This document shows, in pieces, positions 36,734-45,172 of a stretch of DNA of 45,172 nucleotides. Every line of letters starts with the position of its first letter. The stretch's first letter is position 1. The DNA lies in NCBI RefSeq assembly GCF_018967645.1, contig NZ_JAHLZF010000021.1, forward strand, positions 1 through 45,172, written 5' to 3'. The position numbers and the translations under genes were made by a program. Source of the DNA: Allobacillus halotolerans (GTDB taxonomy: Bacteria; Bacillota; Bacilli; Bacillales; Alkalibacillaceae). The notes under the pieces were generated by a model that saw only the letters and a program-made list of their open reading frames with translations, was not told the DNA's origin and did not search any database.

Positions 36734-36933
36734 GTTGTATTTTAGATGCGAAGGTGGCGACTCCAGCGGGTCAGCTAAGAACGGCCACGTCCTGTGGCCA
36801 ACGCTGACACTAGCCCATCCAGGGCTTCGGAATAGCACAGATTGTGCCCGCGGTATAGAAGACACTGCGATTTATCGCAGATGTCGCCCTTATGCCCTTT
36901 GGGTAAAAGCGTCCACCGAAAGCGACCTACACT
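36734..36933. repeat. palindromic repeat R3, relative of the MITE core, between gpmI and eno
   Basis: The segment shares GCGAAGGTGGCGACTCC, GGAATAGCACAG, TGTGCCCGCGG and AAAGCGTCCACCGAA with R1 and R2 but lacks their GGCTNTGTTAA ends and shows no target duplication. Extra hairpins lie inside: GGCCAC/GTGGCC, GCCC/GGGC, CTGCGAT/ATCGCAG and ACCC/GGGT. The outer arms form a long imperfect palindrome. Transcribed, it would be a heavily folded RNA in the spacer between two glycolytic genes. Confidence 0.8.
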
Positions 36934-36950
36934 AATTAACAAATAAATAG

Positions 36951-38255
<1,305 letters not shown>

Positions 38256-38318
38256 AGTGCGTCTGAGCAAACGAACTGTGGCTGGACAAATTTGTCCAAG
38301 CAAAAGATGAACAAGATG

Positions 38319-38365
38319 AAACCTTGATTGGTGAGTAAAGATACTCATTAATCAAGGTTTTTTTG
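38319..38365 (+). terminator. terminator of eno
   Basis: AACCTTGATT / AATCAAGGTT with an inner TGAGT/CTCAT-like pairing, followed by seven T. A 14-bp perfect palindrome GGACAAATTTGTCC at 38284-38297 precedes it. Array F starts 35 bp after. Confidence 0.88.
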
Positions 38366-38399
38366 TGTCTGGATCGTTTTTTAATGTGAATTCTTAGAG

Positions 38400-38609
38400 C
38401 TTCAGTGTTAAATATGCTGTCTTCAGTGTTTAATCACGAGGCTTCAGTGTTAATTTGCGGTTCTTCAGTGTTAATTTGTGAATCTTCAGGGTTAATTTGA
38501 AGATCTTCAGTGTTAATCTTCGAAGCTTCAGTGTTAATTTATGGATCTTCAGTGTTAAACCGCGATCCTACTATGTATATCCGCAAACCTTCAGTATACG
38601 CCCATCGTC
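38400..38609 (+). repeat. 21-bp tandem array F (10 units)
   Basis: CTTCAGTG-type units start at 38400, 38421, 38442, 38463, 38484, 38505, 38526, 38547, 38568 (degenerate, CTACTATG) and 38589. The core is CTTCAGTGTTAATTT with a 6-8 base variable part. Stop codons interrupt it in several frames, so the 21-bp period here is not kept by coding. The stretch 38610-38740 after it shows nothing I recognise. Confidence 0.93.
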
Positions 38610-38741
38610 ATGATGATCCGCACCTTAGCGGAATATACTTCCCAGTCGGTTTTTCCACTACACTAAATTAGAATGTTAGTACCTGCCTCAACTTGAATGA
38701 ATTTTTCACAGTCACTTTTTTATTGCTGGGAAAAATTTCTC

Positions 38742-38770
38742 TTTCATTATAGGAGAAGACACTGTAAAAT
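38742..38770 (+). promoter_or_regulatory. promoter of the structured RNA
   Basis: TTTCAT (38742-38747), 17 bp, TAAAAT (38765-38770); the -35 is weak. The RNA would start near 38777. Confidence 0.45.
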
Positions 38771-38776
38771 ATAACA

Positions 38777-38910
38777 GGTGTTATCGGAGGACCATCACAG
38801 ATAACCGATACGTTCAGCAGGGTTCGACTCTTTTTTATCAATAGAGTCCCGGTAGGAAAGGAAGCAGTGGCAGGCTGAAAATCTACTGGGTTCGTCTATG
38901 TTGATACGTG
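38777..38910 (+). ncRNA. candidate structured leader RNA of unknown class
   Basis: Consecutive helices are TATCGG/CCGATA (38782-38787 with 38805-38810), GACTCT/AGAGTC (38826-38831 with 38843-38848) and CCCGGTAG/CTACTGGG (38848-38855 with 38883-38890). A possible crossing pair is TTCAGC/GCTGAA (38813-38818 with 38874-38879). The purine-rich GGTAGGAAAGGAAGCAG internal segment looks like a conserved RNA core. It lies 270 bp before the symporter gene with no coding sequence between. Riboswitch or independent small RNA; no class assigned. Confidence 0.5.
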
Positions 38911-39097
38911 CGATCTATTGTTTTAAGCCGGTTAATTGATCTGCGAGAGAGTACAATAAGCGGTGCAAAAAAGCTGTTCGTTTTAACGTTACAAATAAAC
39001 AGTCAAATGGTGATTCGGAAACATATATATCAGCGACGCAACGGTGTTTAGTTAGCGAGTTTGTTTTATTGAAAAAACTGTATTTTTCACTCGAATA

Positions 39098-39111
39098 AGA
39101 AATCGCTTTCA
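39098..39111. promoter_or_regulatory. cre-like CcpA site before the symporter
   Basis: On the minus strand TGAAAGCGATTTCT matches the cre consensus TGWNANCGNTNWCA with one mismatch, 70 bp before the start codon. It suggests catabolite repression through CcpA with HPr or Crh. The rest of 38911-39180 is AT-rich and has no clear gene or terminator. Confidence 0.55.
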
Positions 39112-39180
39112 CAAAAAATAATAATTAACTAAATTTTCACATAATTATTAATAACCTATTGTTAAGGAGGGAAATAAAAG

Positions 39181-40434
39181 GTGCAAAATTTAACAAAAAA
39201 GATTGTTATTGCATTATTTTTAGGTATTGCCATCGGTTTAGGCTTAAATATGTTTGCTCCTAGTGCGTTTGGACCGATTGATACGTATTTCTTTACTCCA
39301 CTAGGAGAAATCTTTCTACGGTTGATTCAAATGTTAGTTGTACCAATTGTTTTCGTATCACTCGTCATCGGGACAGCTTCACTGGGTGATCCAAAAAAAC
39401 TCGGTAGAATTGGCGGGAAAACAATACTTTTCTTCCTGACATCAACCGCAATTGCGATTACCATTGCTATGTCGTTAGCATTGCTCATCAAGCCTGGTGA
39501 GAAAGGATTAATTGATACAACGGGTGTTGATTATGAGCCGAGTGAAGCACCATCCGTCGTCGATACGTTGCTGAATATTATCCCGACAAACCCAATCGCA
39601 GCGATGGTAAATGGGGAAATGCTTCAAATTATCTTCTTTGCGGTTCTGTTAGGTATTGGGTTAGCGACGTTGAATAAGAAAACCGATCTGATTAAGAAGT
39701 TTTTAGATCAAGCATTCGATTTAGTGATGTACGTTGTCAATATTGTCATGTACACAGCTCCATTCGGTGCCTTTGGTCTGATCGCTTCAGCCGTCGGAGG
39801 CGCAGGGTGGGATGCTATTAAATCATTAGCTGCATACTTCCTCGTCGTCCTTGCTTCTCTCTTGATTCATCTTGTCGTAACTTACGGCTCCGTCGTGAAG
39901 TTTATGGCGAAGAAAAGCCCGATTTGGTTCATTAAAAACTTCGCACCTGCCATGAGTGTGGCATTTGGTACAGCGAGTAGTGGAGCGACATTACCGGTAT
40001 CGATGACGACAGCTCAGAAGCGACTTGGGGTAAAGGAACCTGTCAGTAGTTTCGTTCAACCACTTGGAGCCACGATTAATATGGATGGTACTGCAATCAT
40101 GCAAGGGGTCGCGACCGTCTTTATCGCACAAGTATACGCAGAGAGCTTAACGCTTACACAGCTACTGACCGTGCTATTAATTGCCGTTCTCGCGTCCATT
40201 GGTACTGCTGCTGTTCCTGGCGTAGGATTGATCATGCTAGCGATGGTTCTTCAGCAAGTTGGTCTTCCGGTCGAAGCGATTGGGTTGATTCTCGGGGTCG
40301 ACCGTTTGCTTGATATGGCGCGAACAGCTGTCAATATCACGGGTGACGCAGCCTGTGCATTATACATTTCGGAAACGGAACCTGATATCGAAGAAGAAAC
40401 CCATGAACAAGAAGAGTCACCTGCCACAACTTAA
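39181..40434 (+). CDS. DAACS-family dicarboxylate/amino acid:cation symporter
   Basis: Integral membrane transporter of 417 residues of the GltP/DctA family, importing glutamate, aspartate or C4-dicarboxylates with sodium or protons. The re-entrant loop serine motif ASSGATLPVSM and NMDGTAIMQG with GVDRLLDMARTAVNITGDA are the substrate and cation sites. The arginine in LLDMARTAVN favours an acidic substrate. The C-terminal tail is acidic. The start is GTG 39181 after TAAGGAGGG. Glutamate versus dicarboxylate cannot be decided here. Likely regulation: the leader RNA and cre-like site upstream. Confidence 0.88.
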   Translation: MQNLTKKIVIALFLGIAIGLGLNMFAPSAFGPIDTYFFTPLGEIFLRLIQMLVVPIVFVSLVIGTASLGDPKKLGRIGGKTILFFLTSTAIAITIAMSLALLIKPGEKGLIDTTGVDYEPSEAPSVVDTLLNIIPTNPIAAMVNGEMLQIIFFAVLLGIGLATLNKKTDLIKKFLDQAFDLVMYVVNIVMYTAPFGAFGLIASAVGGAGWDAIKSLAAYFLVVLASLLIHLVVTYGSVVKFMAKKSPIWFIKNFAPAMSVAFGTASSGATLPVSMTTAQKRLGVKEPVSSFVQPLGATINMDGTAIMQGVATVFIAQVYAESLTLTQLLTVLLIAVLASIGTAAVPGVGLIMLAMVLQQVGLPVEAIGLILGVDRLLDMARTAVNITGDAACALYISETEPDIEEETHEQEESPATT

Positions 40435-40450
40435 TAAGCCTTGCTTATAG

Positions 40451-40483
40451 CCTGAGCGCTTCATATGAGCGTTCAGGTTTTTT
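40451..40483 (+). terminator. terminator of the symporter gene
   Basis: CCTGAGCGCT / AGCGTTCAGG hairpin followed by six T. Confidence 0.9.
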
Positions 40484-40579
40484 CTTTAGTTATAAGCCAA
40501 TAAAGGGTATTGCAAAATTCAGCTTGTTTATGTAAAATTATTTGTATGGATTTGTGTGCAAGCATAGGAGGTCAAAGAC

Positions 40580-40813
40580 ATGTACGGTTTCTTAGTGACA
40601 TTGCTTTTCATTAATACACTCGGTTTGATCATCACCATTCTACTTCAGTCAGGAAAAAGCGCTGGATTATCTGGAGTAATCACTGGCGGTGCTGAACAGT
40701 TATTCGGGAAGCAAAAAGCACGTGGTTTAGAAGGCGTTCTACACCGTGTGACAGTTGTGTTAGGGATTACTTTCATGATCATCACGTTCTTGTTAGGCTA
40801 TATTGTATCTTAA
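40580..40813 (+). CDS. secG: preprotein translocase subunit SecG
   Basis: Small membrane protein of 77 residues with two hydrophobic helices (about residues 2-22 and 55-75) separated by the SecG loop QSGKSAGLSGVITGGAEQLFGKQKARGLE. It assists SecYE-SecA protein export. ATG 40580 follows ATAGGAGG. Adjacent est and rnr match the Bacillus order. Confidence 0.95.
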   Translation: MYGFLVTLLFINTLGLIITILLQSGKSAGLSGVITGGAEQLFGKQKARGLEGVLHRVTVVLGITFMIITFLLGYIVS

Positions 40814-40823
40814 TAAATGACGG

Positions 40824-40857
40824 CAAAACAGTGAGTGCAAAGCTTGCTGTTTTTTTA
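40824..40857 (+). terminator. probable terminator of secG
   Basis: AAAACAG / CTGTTTT outer stem with a loose inner loop, followed by a T-run. The 40858-40980 spacer shows no other signal I recognise. Confidence 0.6.
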
Positions 40858-40993
40858 TGAACTAAAAACATTCACCACGAATTAACCTCACTGAAAGAAT
40901 CACTCACCATTCAAAATACTTACCCATGATTAATTCAATGACAACTCGGGAATCTTAAGATTAGGTATGTCCTGAATAAGGAGGAAATAAACG

Positions 40994-41740
40994 ATGCAGA
41001 TCAAGAAACCAGAACCATTTACATTCGAAGCAGGAGATCGAGCAGTTTTACTATTACATGGATTTACGGGACATTCAGCAGATGTGCGGATGCTTGGACG
41101 TTTTTTAGAGAAAAAAGGTTATACAACACATGCACCAATTTATGAAGGACATGGTGTTGAGCCAGAGGAGTTAGTTGGTACGACAGCCGATCAATGGTGG
41201 CAGGATGCCCTTGATGGATATAATCATCTGAAAGAGCTAGGTTACGATGAGATCGCTGTTGCTGGCTTGTCACTTGGCGGTGTATTGTCCTTAAAGCTTG
41301 CTTATCAGAAGCCGTTAAAAGCAGCGATCCCCATTTGTACACCGGTGTTTTTTGATAATATTAAAGAGCTTTCCGGTGGATTTAAGCAATTTGCGAAACA
41401 ATACAAGCAACTGCAACAAAAAGATGAAGAACAGATCGACGAAGAAATTGATCGGTTATTCGAACAATCTGATGAAACATTTGATTCGTTAAGTAAGCTG
41501 ATCGAAGAGGTTCACGACCATATTGATGAAATATATACGCCAACACTTGTGCTGCAAGCTGAAGATGATGAATTAATCAATACGGACAGCGCAAATTATA
41601 TATATGAACACGTACAAGCGGATGAAAAAGACATCAAGTGGTATGAGGGAGCCCCCCATGTGATCACGTTAAGTGACTATAAAGACCAGGTACATGAGGA
41701 TGTTTATGCGTTTTTAGAGAAGTTAGATTGGAAATCATAA
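40994..41740 (+). CDS. est: carboxylesterase
   Basis: Cytoplasmic alpha/beta hydrolase of 248 residues of the Est30/YvaK type. The oxyanion-hole segment is LLHGFTG (20-26). The nucleophile is Ser93 in GLSLGG, the acid is in LVLQAEDDELIN and the histidine is in GAPHVITLS. An acidic cap (QLQQKDEEQIDEEIDRLF) lies between. Homologues hydrolyse short-chain esters; the physiological substrate is unknown. It is found between secG and rnr across Bacillaceae. Confidence 0.93.
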   Translation: MQIKKPEPFTFEAGDRAVLLLHGFTGHSADVRMLGRFLEKKGYTTHAPIYEGHGVEPEELVGTTADQWWQDALDGYNHLKELGYDEIAVAGLSLGGVLSLKLAYQKPLKAAIPICTPVFFDNIKELSGGFKQFAKQYKQLQQKDEEQIDEEIDRLFEQSDETFDSLSKLIEEVHDHIDEIYTPTLVLQAEDDELINTDSANYIYEHVQADEKDIKWYEGAPHVITLSDYKDQVHEDVYAFLEKLDWKS

Positions 41741-41759
41741 GGTAAAGAGGTGAATGTAG

Positions 41760-43934
41760 ATGAGTGAGTTAAAAAAAGACCTTCTGAATTACTTTCAAGA
41801 GGAAGCCACACACCCGCTGTCTATCGAAGAAGTTCAAGAGATTTTTTCGGCTGAATCGAGCGAAGAGTTGATGGAGTTAATGAAGCGCTTAAATGAGTTG
41901 GAAGAAGAAGGCGAACTTGTCCGTACGCGGAAAAACCGGTATGGATTAGCGGAAAGAATGAATCTTGTCCGCGGAACGATTCAAATGCATGCGAAGGGAT
42001 TTGCTTTTCTGATTCCAGACGATGAGGACAAAGACGATGTTTACATCAATAGCCACGATTTGATGTCGGCAATGAACGGTGATCTTGTACTCGTTCGGGT
42101 AAATGTCGATTCAATCGAAGGAAATCGTCCAGAAGGTGTCGTTCTACGAATTTTAGAGCGAAACAATGATAAGGTGATCGGTACGTATCAAGATAATGGG
42201 CGATTTGGTTTTGTGATTGCCGATGATAAACGTATTCCGAATGATATTTTTATCCAAGAAGGAAACAACAACGGAGCTGCTGATGGACATAAAGTCATCG
42301 TCAAGATTACCGAGTTTCCGAAAGATAAAAAGAGTGCAGAAGGCGAAGTTGTTGAGATTCTCGGTCATGTGAACGACCCTGGCATTGATATTCTTTCGAT
42401 CATTTATAAACATGGCATCAAGGCAGAGTTTGATGCAGATACGTTAGAACATGCCAATGAAGTTCCTGAAACGATTGATGAATCCGATATGGAAGGACGC
42501 CGGGATTTACGTAATGAACAAATTGTAACCATTGATGGAGCAGACGCGAAAGACTTGGATGACGCGATTCGGGTTGAAAAACTAGAAAACGGAAACTTTC
42601 TGTTAGGAGTCTATATTGCCGACGTCTCTTATTATGTGACGGAAGGCTCTCCGATCGACCGAGAAGCTTTTGAGCGTGGGACAAGCTCTTACTTAACAGA
42701 TCGTGTTATTCCAATGATTCCCCACCGCCTGTCCAACGGAATTTGTTCCTTGAACCCACAAGTCGACCGGTTGACTTTAGGTTGTGAAATGGAAATCGAT
42801 CAAAAAGGTCAAGTAGTGAATCATGAAATTTTTGAAGCGGTCATTAAGACGACTGAACGAATGACATATTCAGCTGTGAATTCCATATTAGGTCGTGAAG
42901 AGCCAACCATGCGTGAAAAATATGAAAGTCTAGTACCAATGTTTGAAGCGATGGAAGAGCTTGCTCAAATTTTACGGAAAAAGCGTATGAATCGCGGCGC
43001 AATTGACTTTGATTTCAAGGAAGCTGGAATTGTCGTTGATGATCAAGGCCATCCATTAGATATTAAAATATTGGAGCGCGGTGTAGCAGAGCGGTTAATC
43101 GAAGAGTTTATGTTGGCTGCGAATGAAACGATTGCCGAGCATTTTCATTGGATGGATGTACCGTTTATCCACCGAATTCACGAAGATCCTGAAGCATCGA
43201 AATTACAGCGATTCTTCGATTTTATTGGAAACTTAGGCTATGTCGTTAAAGGAACGAGTGATGATGTCCATCCGAAAGCTCTTCAGCAAGTGTTAGAAGA
43301 GATTGAAGGAAGCAAAGAGGATATGGTCGTCAATAAACTGATGTTACGCTCGATGCAACAAGCGAAATATTCACCAGAATCGGTCGGTCACTTCGGCTTG
43401 GCAACAGAATTTTATACGCATTTTACTTCGCCAATCCGACGGTATCCAGATTTGATTGTCCACCGTTTGATTCGAACCTATTTGATTCATGGTGATTTAA
43501 GCGATCAAACGATTGACGATTGGAAAGAGAAACTTCCAGATATCGCACGTCATACATCTGCAGCCGAAAGAAGAGCTGTCGATGCGGAACGCGAAACGAA
43601 TGACCTGAAGAAAGCAGAATATATGACCGATAAAATCGGTGAGGAATTTGATGGTCTGGTGAGCTCCTTGACGAACTTTGGATTGTTCGTGGAATTGCCA
43701 AATACAGTCGAAGGACTTGTGCATATTAGTTATCTAACAGATGATTACTATCACTATGACGACCGCCATCAAGCAATGATCGGTGAGCGAACGGGTAAGA
43801 TCTTCCGGATCGGAGACGAAGTTCGCGTACGTGTGATTAGCACCAACATCGATGAACGTGCTGTTGACTTTGAAATCGTTGGTATGGATAAACCAAAACC
43901 AAAAGGAAAAAGAAGCGCACGAAAAATCAAATAA
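41760..43934 (+). CDS. rnr: ribonuclease R
   Basis: Processive 3'-5' exoribonuclease of 724 residues that degrades structured RNA and takes part in trans-translation quality control. Order of domains: an N-terminal winged helix-turn-helix (residues 1-60), cold-shock domains (about 70-220), the RNB catalytic domain with [12 protein letters not shown] carrying the magnesium aspartates, and the C-terminal S1 domain ([31 protein letters not shown]), ending in a basic tail. smpB and ssrA, which often follow, are not found next to it here. Confidence 0.96.
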   Translation: MSELKKDLLNYFQEEATHPLSIEEVQEIFSAESSEELMELMKRLNELEEEGELVRTRKNRYGLAERMNLVRGTIQMHAKGFAFLIPDDEDKDDVYINSHDLMSAMNGDLVLVRVNVDSIEGNRPEGVVLRILERNNDKVIGTYQDNGRFGFVIADDKRIPNDIFIQEGNNNGAADGHKVIVKITEFPKDKKSAEGEVVEILGHVNDPGIDILSIIYKHGIKAEFDADTLEHANEVPETIDESDMEGRRDLRNEQIVTIDGADAKDLDDAIRVEKLENGNFLLGVYIADVSYYVTEGSPIDREAFERGTSSYLTDRVIPMIPHRLSNGICSLNPQVDRLTLGCEMEIDQKGQVVNHEIFEAVIKTTERMTYSAVNSILGREEPTMREKYESLVPMFEAMEELAQILRKKRMNRGAIDFDFKEAGIVVDDQGHPLDIKILERGVAERLIEEFMLAANETIAEHFHWMDVPFIHRIHEDPEASKLQRFFDFIGNLGYVVKGTSDDVHPKALQQVLEEIEGSKEDMVVNKLMLRSMQQAKYSPESVGHFGLATEFYTHFTSPIRRYPDLIVHRLIRTYLIHGDLSDQTIDDWKEKLPDIARHTSAAERRAVDAERETNDLKKAEYMTDKIGEEFDGLVSSLTNFGLFVELPNTVEGLVHISYLTDDYYHYDDRHQAMIGERTGKIFRIGDEVRVRVISTNIDERAVDFEIVGMDKPKPKGKRSARKIK

Positions 43935-43937
43935 ACT

Positions 43938-43979
43938 AAAAAAACTATCCTTTCGTCTTTTGACGTTAGGATAGTTTTT
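43938..43979. terminator. bidirectional terminator between rnr and the GNAT gene
   Basis: AAAAACTATCCT / AGGATAGTTTTT stem with A/T tracts on both flanks. Confidence 0.9.
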
Positions 43980-43982
43980 CGG

Positions 43983-44903
43983 TTATCGATCGAACCATTT
44001 CCCGTGCAGTACCCACGGATCTTGAAAAGTAAAAGCGTCCTCATCTGGAACTTCTGCTCGCTGATTGTCTGTTAAATCGAAGCGGATGTAGATGTCTTCT
44101 TCACTTTGTTGAGCAAGTCGATGTTTCGCATGGGAAATGGTTTTCAATAATCCCGGCTGCTCCCACAAATCTTCCCATAAATAAATGGTTTGAGCGTATT
44201 TATATTTTTTCTGATCTTCTTTTACGATAACGAAACGATCTTCCGCTTCATTTTTAAACATCATCCAATTCTTGATGATTTCATCTTTAAATAACGTCGG
44301 ACTTGCTGGAAAAGGATAATAGCTTTCATACGGAAATATTGTTTTTGGATCTTTGGATAGTGGATTCAACCAACGTTTTTTCTCATCGAGTTCAGATATT
44401 TCTTTCCACAAAGGACCCGTTTCAGTATTCAGTTTTTTATCATCAACGACGGTCGAAGCGTGCAGGTCAATCAATTGCGGTAACCCTAATTTATTCAACA
44501 CCTTCATTCCTGAATAATTATGACGTTGGGTATTACCGCCAACCCAATTGACTCCATCTAACTTTTCGATTTCTTGAATGACGCGTTCCAACAATTTTGT
44601 TGCCAAACCTTCACCACGATATCGGACATCCGTCCGCAACCTCCCGAGCATCGCGTATTGATCGGCAAAAATGGTATAGCCACCAACCGATGCAAGTTGA
44701 TCACCTGCAAAGAGTCCAAAAACCTTATGTTCTTTATGCTCAATTAAACGATCAAAAATACGGACGACATAATCGTCTTCAATTCCCGTTTCCATTTGCT
44801 CAAGCTTCTCCCGATCACCTAATTCAAGCTGTCTAAAATGTATCGTATCAATCCCGTGTGGAAACCTCCTATTTCGGCCAACATCTCCGTTAATTCCACC
44901 CAT
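43983..44903 (-). CDS. GNAT-family acetyltransferase
   Basis: Protein of about 290-307 residues with an N-terminal GNAT domain. The acetyl-CoA pyrophosphate loop LRTDVRYRGEGLATKLLERV (Q/RxxGxG/A type) lies near residue 100, then VGGNTQRHNYSGMKVLNKLGL. The C-terminal half is unlike common GNATs and unassigned. The substrate is unknown. The start is unclear. ATG 44903 has no ribosome binding site, while a perfect AGGAGG (minus strand, 44870-44865) lies within the frame, followed 12 bases later only by ATT (44852), after which the protein reads like a typical GNAT start. Confidence 0.75.
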   Translation of the reverse strand: MGGINGDVGRNRRFPHGIDTIHFRQLELGDREKLEQMETGIEDDYVVRIFDRLIEHKEHKVFGLFAGDQLASVGGYTIFADQYAMLGRLRTDVRYRGEGLATKLLERVIQEIEKLDGVNWVGGNTQRHNYSGMKVLNKLGLPQLIDLHASTVVDDKKLNTETGPLWKEISELDEKKRWLNPLSKDPKTIFPYESYYPFPASPTLFKDEIIKNWMMFKNEAEDRFVIVKEDQKKYKYAQTIYLWEDLWEQPGLLKTISHAKHRLAQQSEEDIYIRFDLTDNQRAEVPDEDAFTFQDPWVLHGKWFDR

Positions 44904-44940
44904 ATCTTGACACAAAATTAGTTTGATTGTCTATTAAATA

Positions 44941-45112
44941 ATTTGTCGGGTGCTTCAGCTCGTTTGTCGAGCGGCTGGAGCGCTTCGTCGAGCGGCTGAA
45001 GCTGTTTGTCGAGCGTTTGGAGTGCTTCATCGAGCGGTTGGACCGTTTTGTCGAGCGGCTGGAGCTGTTTGTCGAGCGTTTGGAGTGCTTCGTCGAGTCA
45101 AGTCCATTATTA
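44941..45112 (-). repeat. 21-bp tandem array G (8 units)
   Basis: GTCGAG/GTCGGG starts (plus strand) at 44945, 44966, 44987, 45008, 45029, 45050, 45071 and 45092. The plus-strand core is TTTGTCGAGCGGCTGGAG. On the minus strand it reads AGCCGCTCGACAAA, close to the core of arrays B, C and E. A three-unit block repeats at 63 bp. The minus-strand frame of serine/arginine repeats has no start signal. The remaining 45113-45172 shows nothing I recognise. Confidence 0.92.
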
Positions 45113-45172
45113 TGTGTAAATTCTCTCAAGTGATTTCAACGGGTAAAACAGCCTATTCATCTTTGACATCTG

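Noticed and set aside
38777-38910. SRP RNA, tmRNA or glutamine-type riboswitch
   Set aside because: GGAAGCAG recalls the SRP apical loop, but the flanking bases do not form its tetraloop stem. There is no tRNA-like end for tmRNA, and the pairing of the glnA motif does not fit.

Overview
The window is chromosomal DNA of a low-to-moderate GC Firmicute in the family Bacillaceae. The gene order trxB-rapZ-yvcK-whiA-crh, then clpP, then cggR-gapA-pgk-tpiA-gpmI-eno, then secG-est-rnr follows the well-known Bacillus subtilis order. Regulatory signals are also Bacillus-like: a CtsR box at clpP, a cre-like site, Crh carrying Gln15, and AGGAGG ribosome binding sites. Genus cannot be fixed from the sequence. 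The many acidic proteins and a sodium/solute symporter would fit a salt-tolerant relative, but that is inference.

Layout. 1-3558: glycerol kinase and glycerol-3-phosphate dehydrogenase behind a leader with four 52-bp tandem repeats. 3928-9766: a TPR protein, trxB, then rapZ-yvcK-whiA-crh, with a 208-bp MITE-like element between whiA and crh. 10248-17960: a plus-strand lysine-catabolic operon (aminotransferase, ThDP decarboxylase-like enzyme, semialdehyde dehydrogenase, lysine 6-dehydrogenase), an IclR regulator, a DUF3870-like protein and a CPBP membrane protein. 18041-23281: minus-strand genes. These are a pseudogene scrap, an atypical SDR, and an operon of class III CoA-transferase, glutaryl-CoA-dehydrogenase-like enzyme and semialdehyde dehydrogenase behind a structured attenuator-like leader. 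23739-28753: a CdaR/PucR-type regulator divergent from a flavin amine oxidase, a ketimine-reductase/ornithine-cyclodeaminase-family enzyme and a sodium/solute symporter. 28809-30554: clpP, tRNA-Arg(CCG) and a small glutaredoxin-like protein. 30786-38255: the glycolytic genes, interrupted by a second MITE-like copy and a relative of its core. 38765-45172: a structured leader RNA, a DAACS symporter, secG, est, rnr and a GNAT.

Read together, the two lysine blocks encode a nearly complete route. Lysine goes to 2-aminoadipate semialdehyde, 2-aminoadipate, 2-oxoadipate, glutarate semialdehyde, glutarate, glutaryl-CoA and crotonyl-CoA. It uses a ThDP decarboxylase plus a second semialdehyde dehydrogenase and a CoA-transferase in place of a 2-oxoadipate dehydrogenase complex.

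The most unusual signal is non-coding. Seven intergenic spacers hold tandem arrays (80 units in all) whose unit sequences differ but whose period is 21 bp, two helical turns. They lie just downstream of operon ends and mostly in spacers between genes pointing the same way. By eye, most of the cores can be aligned to a GTCGATAAA-like motif. I know of no name for this family. It is the best candidate here for an undescribed system.
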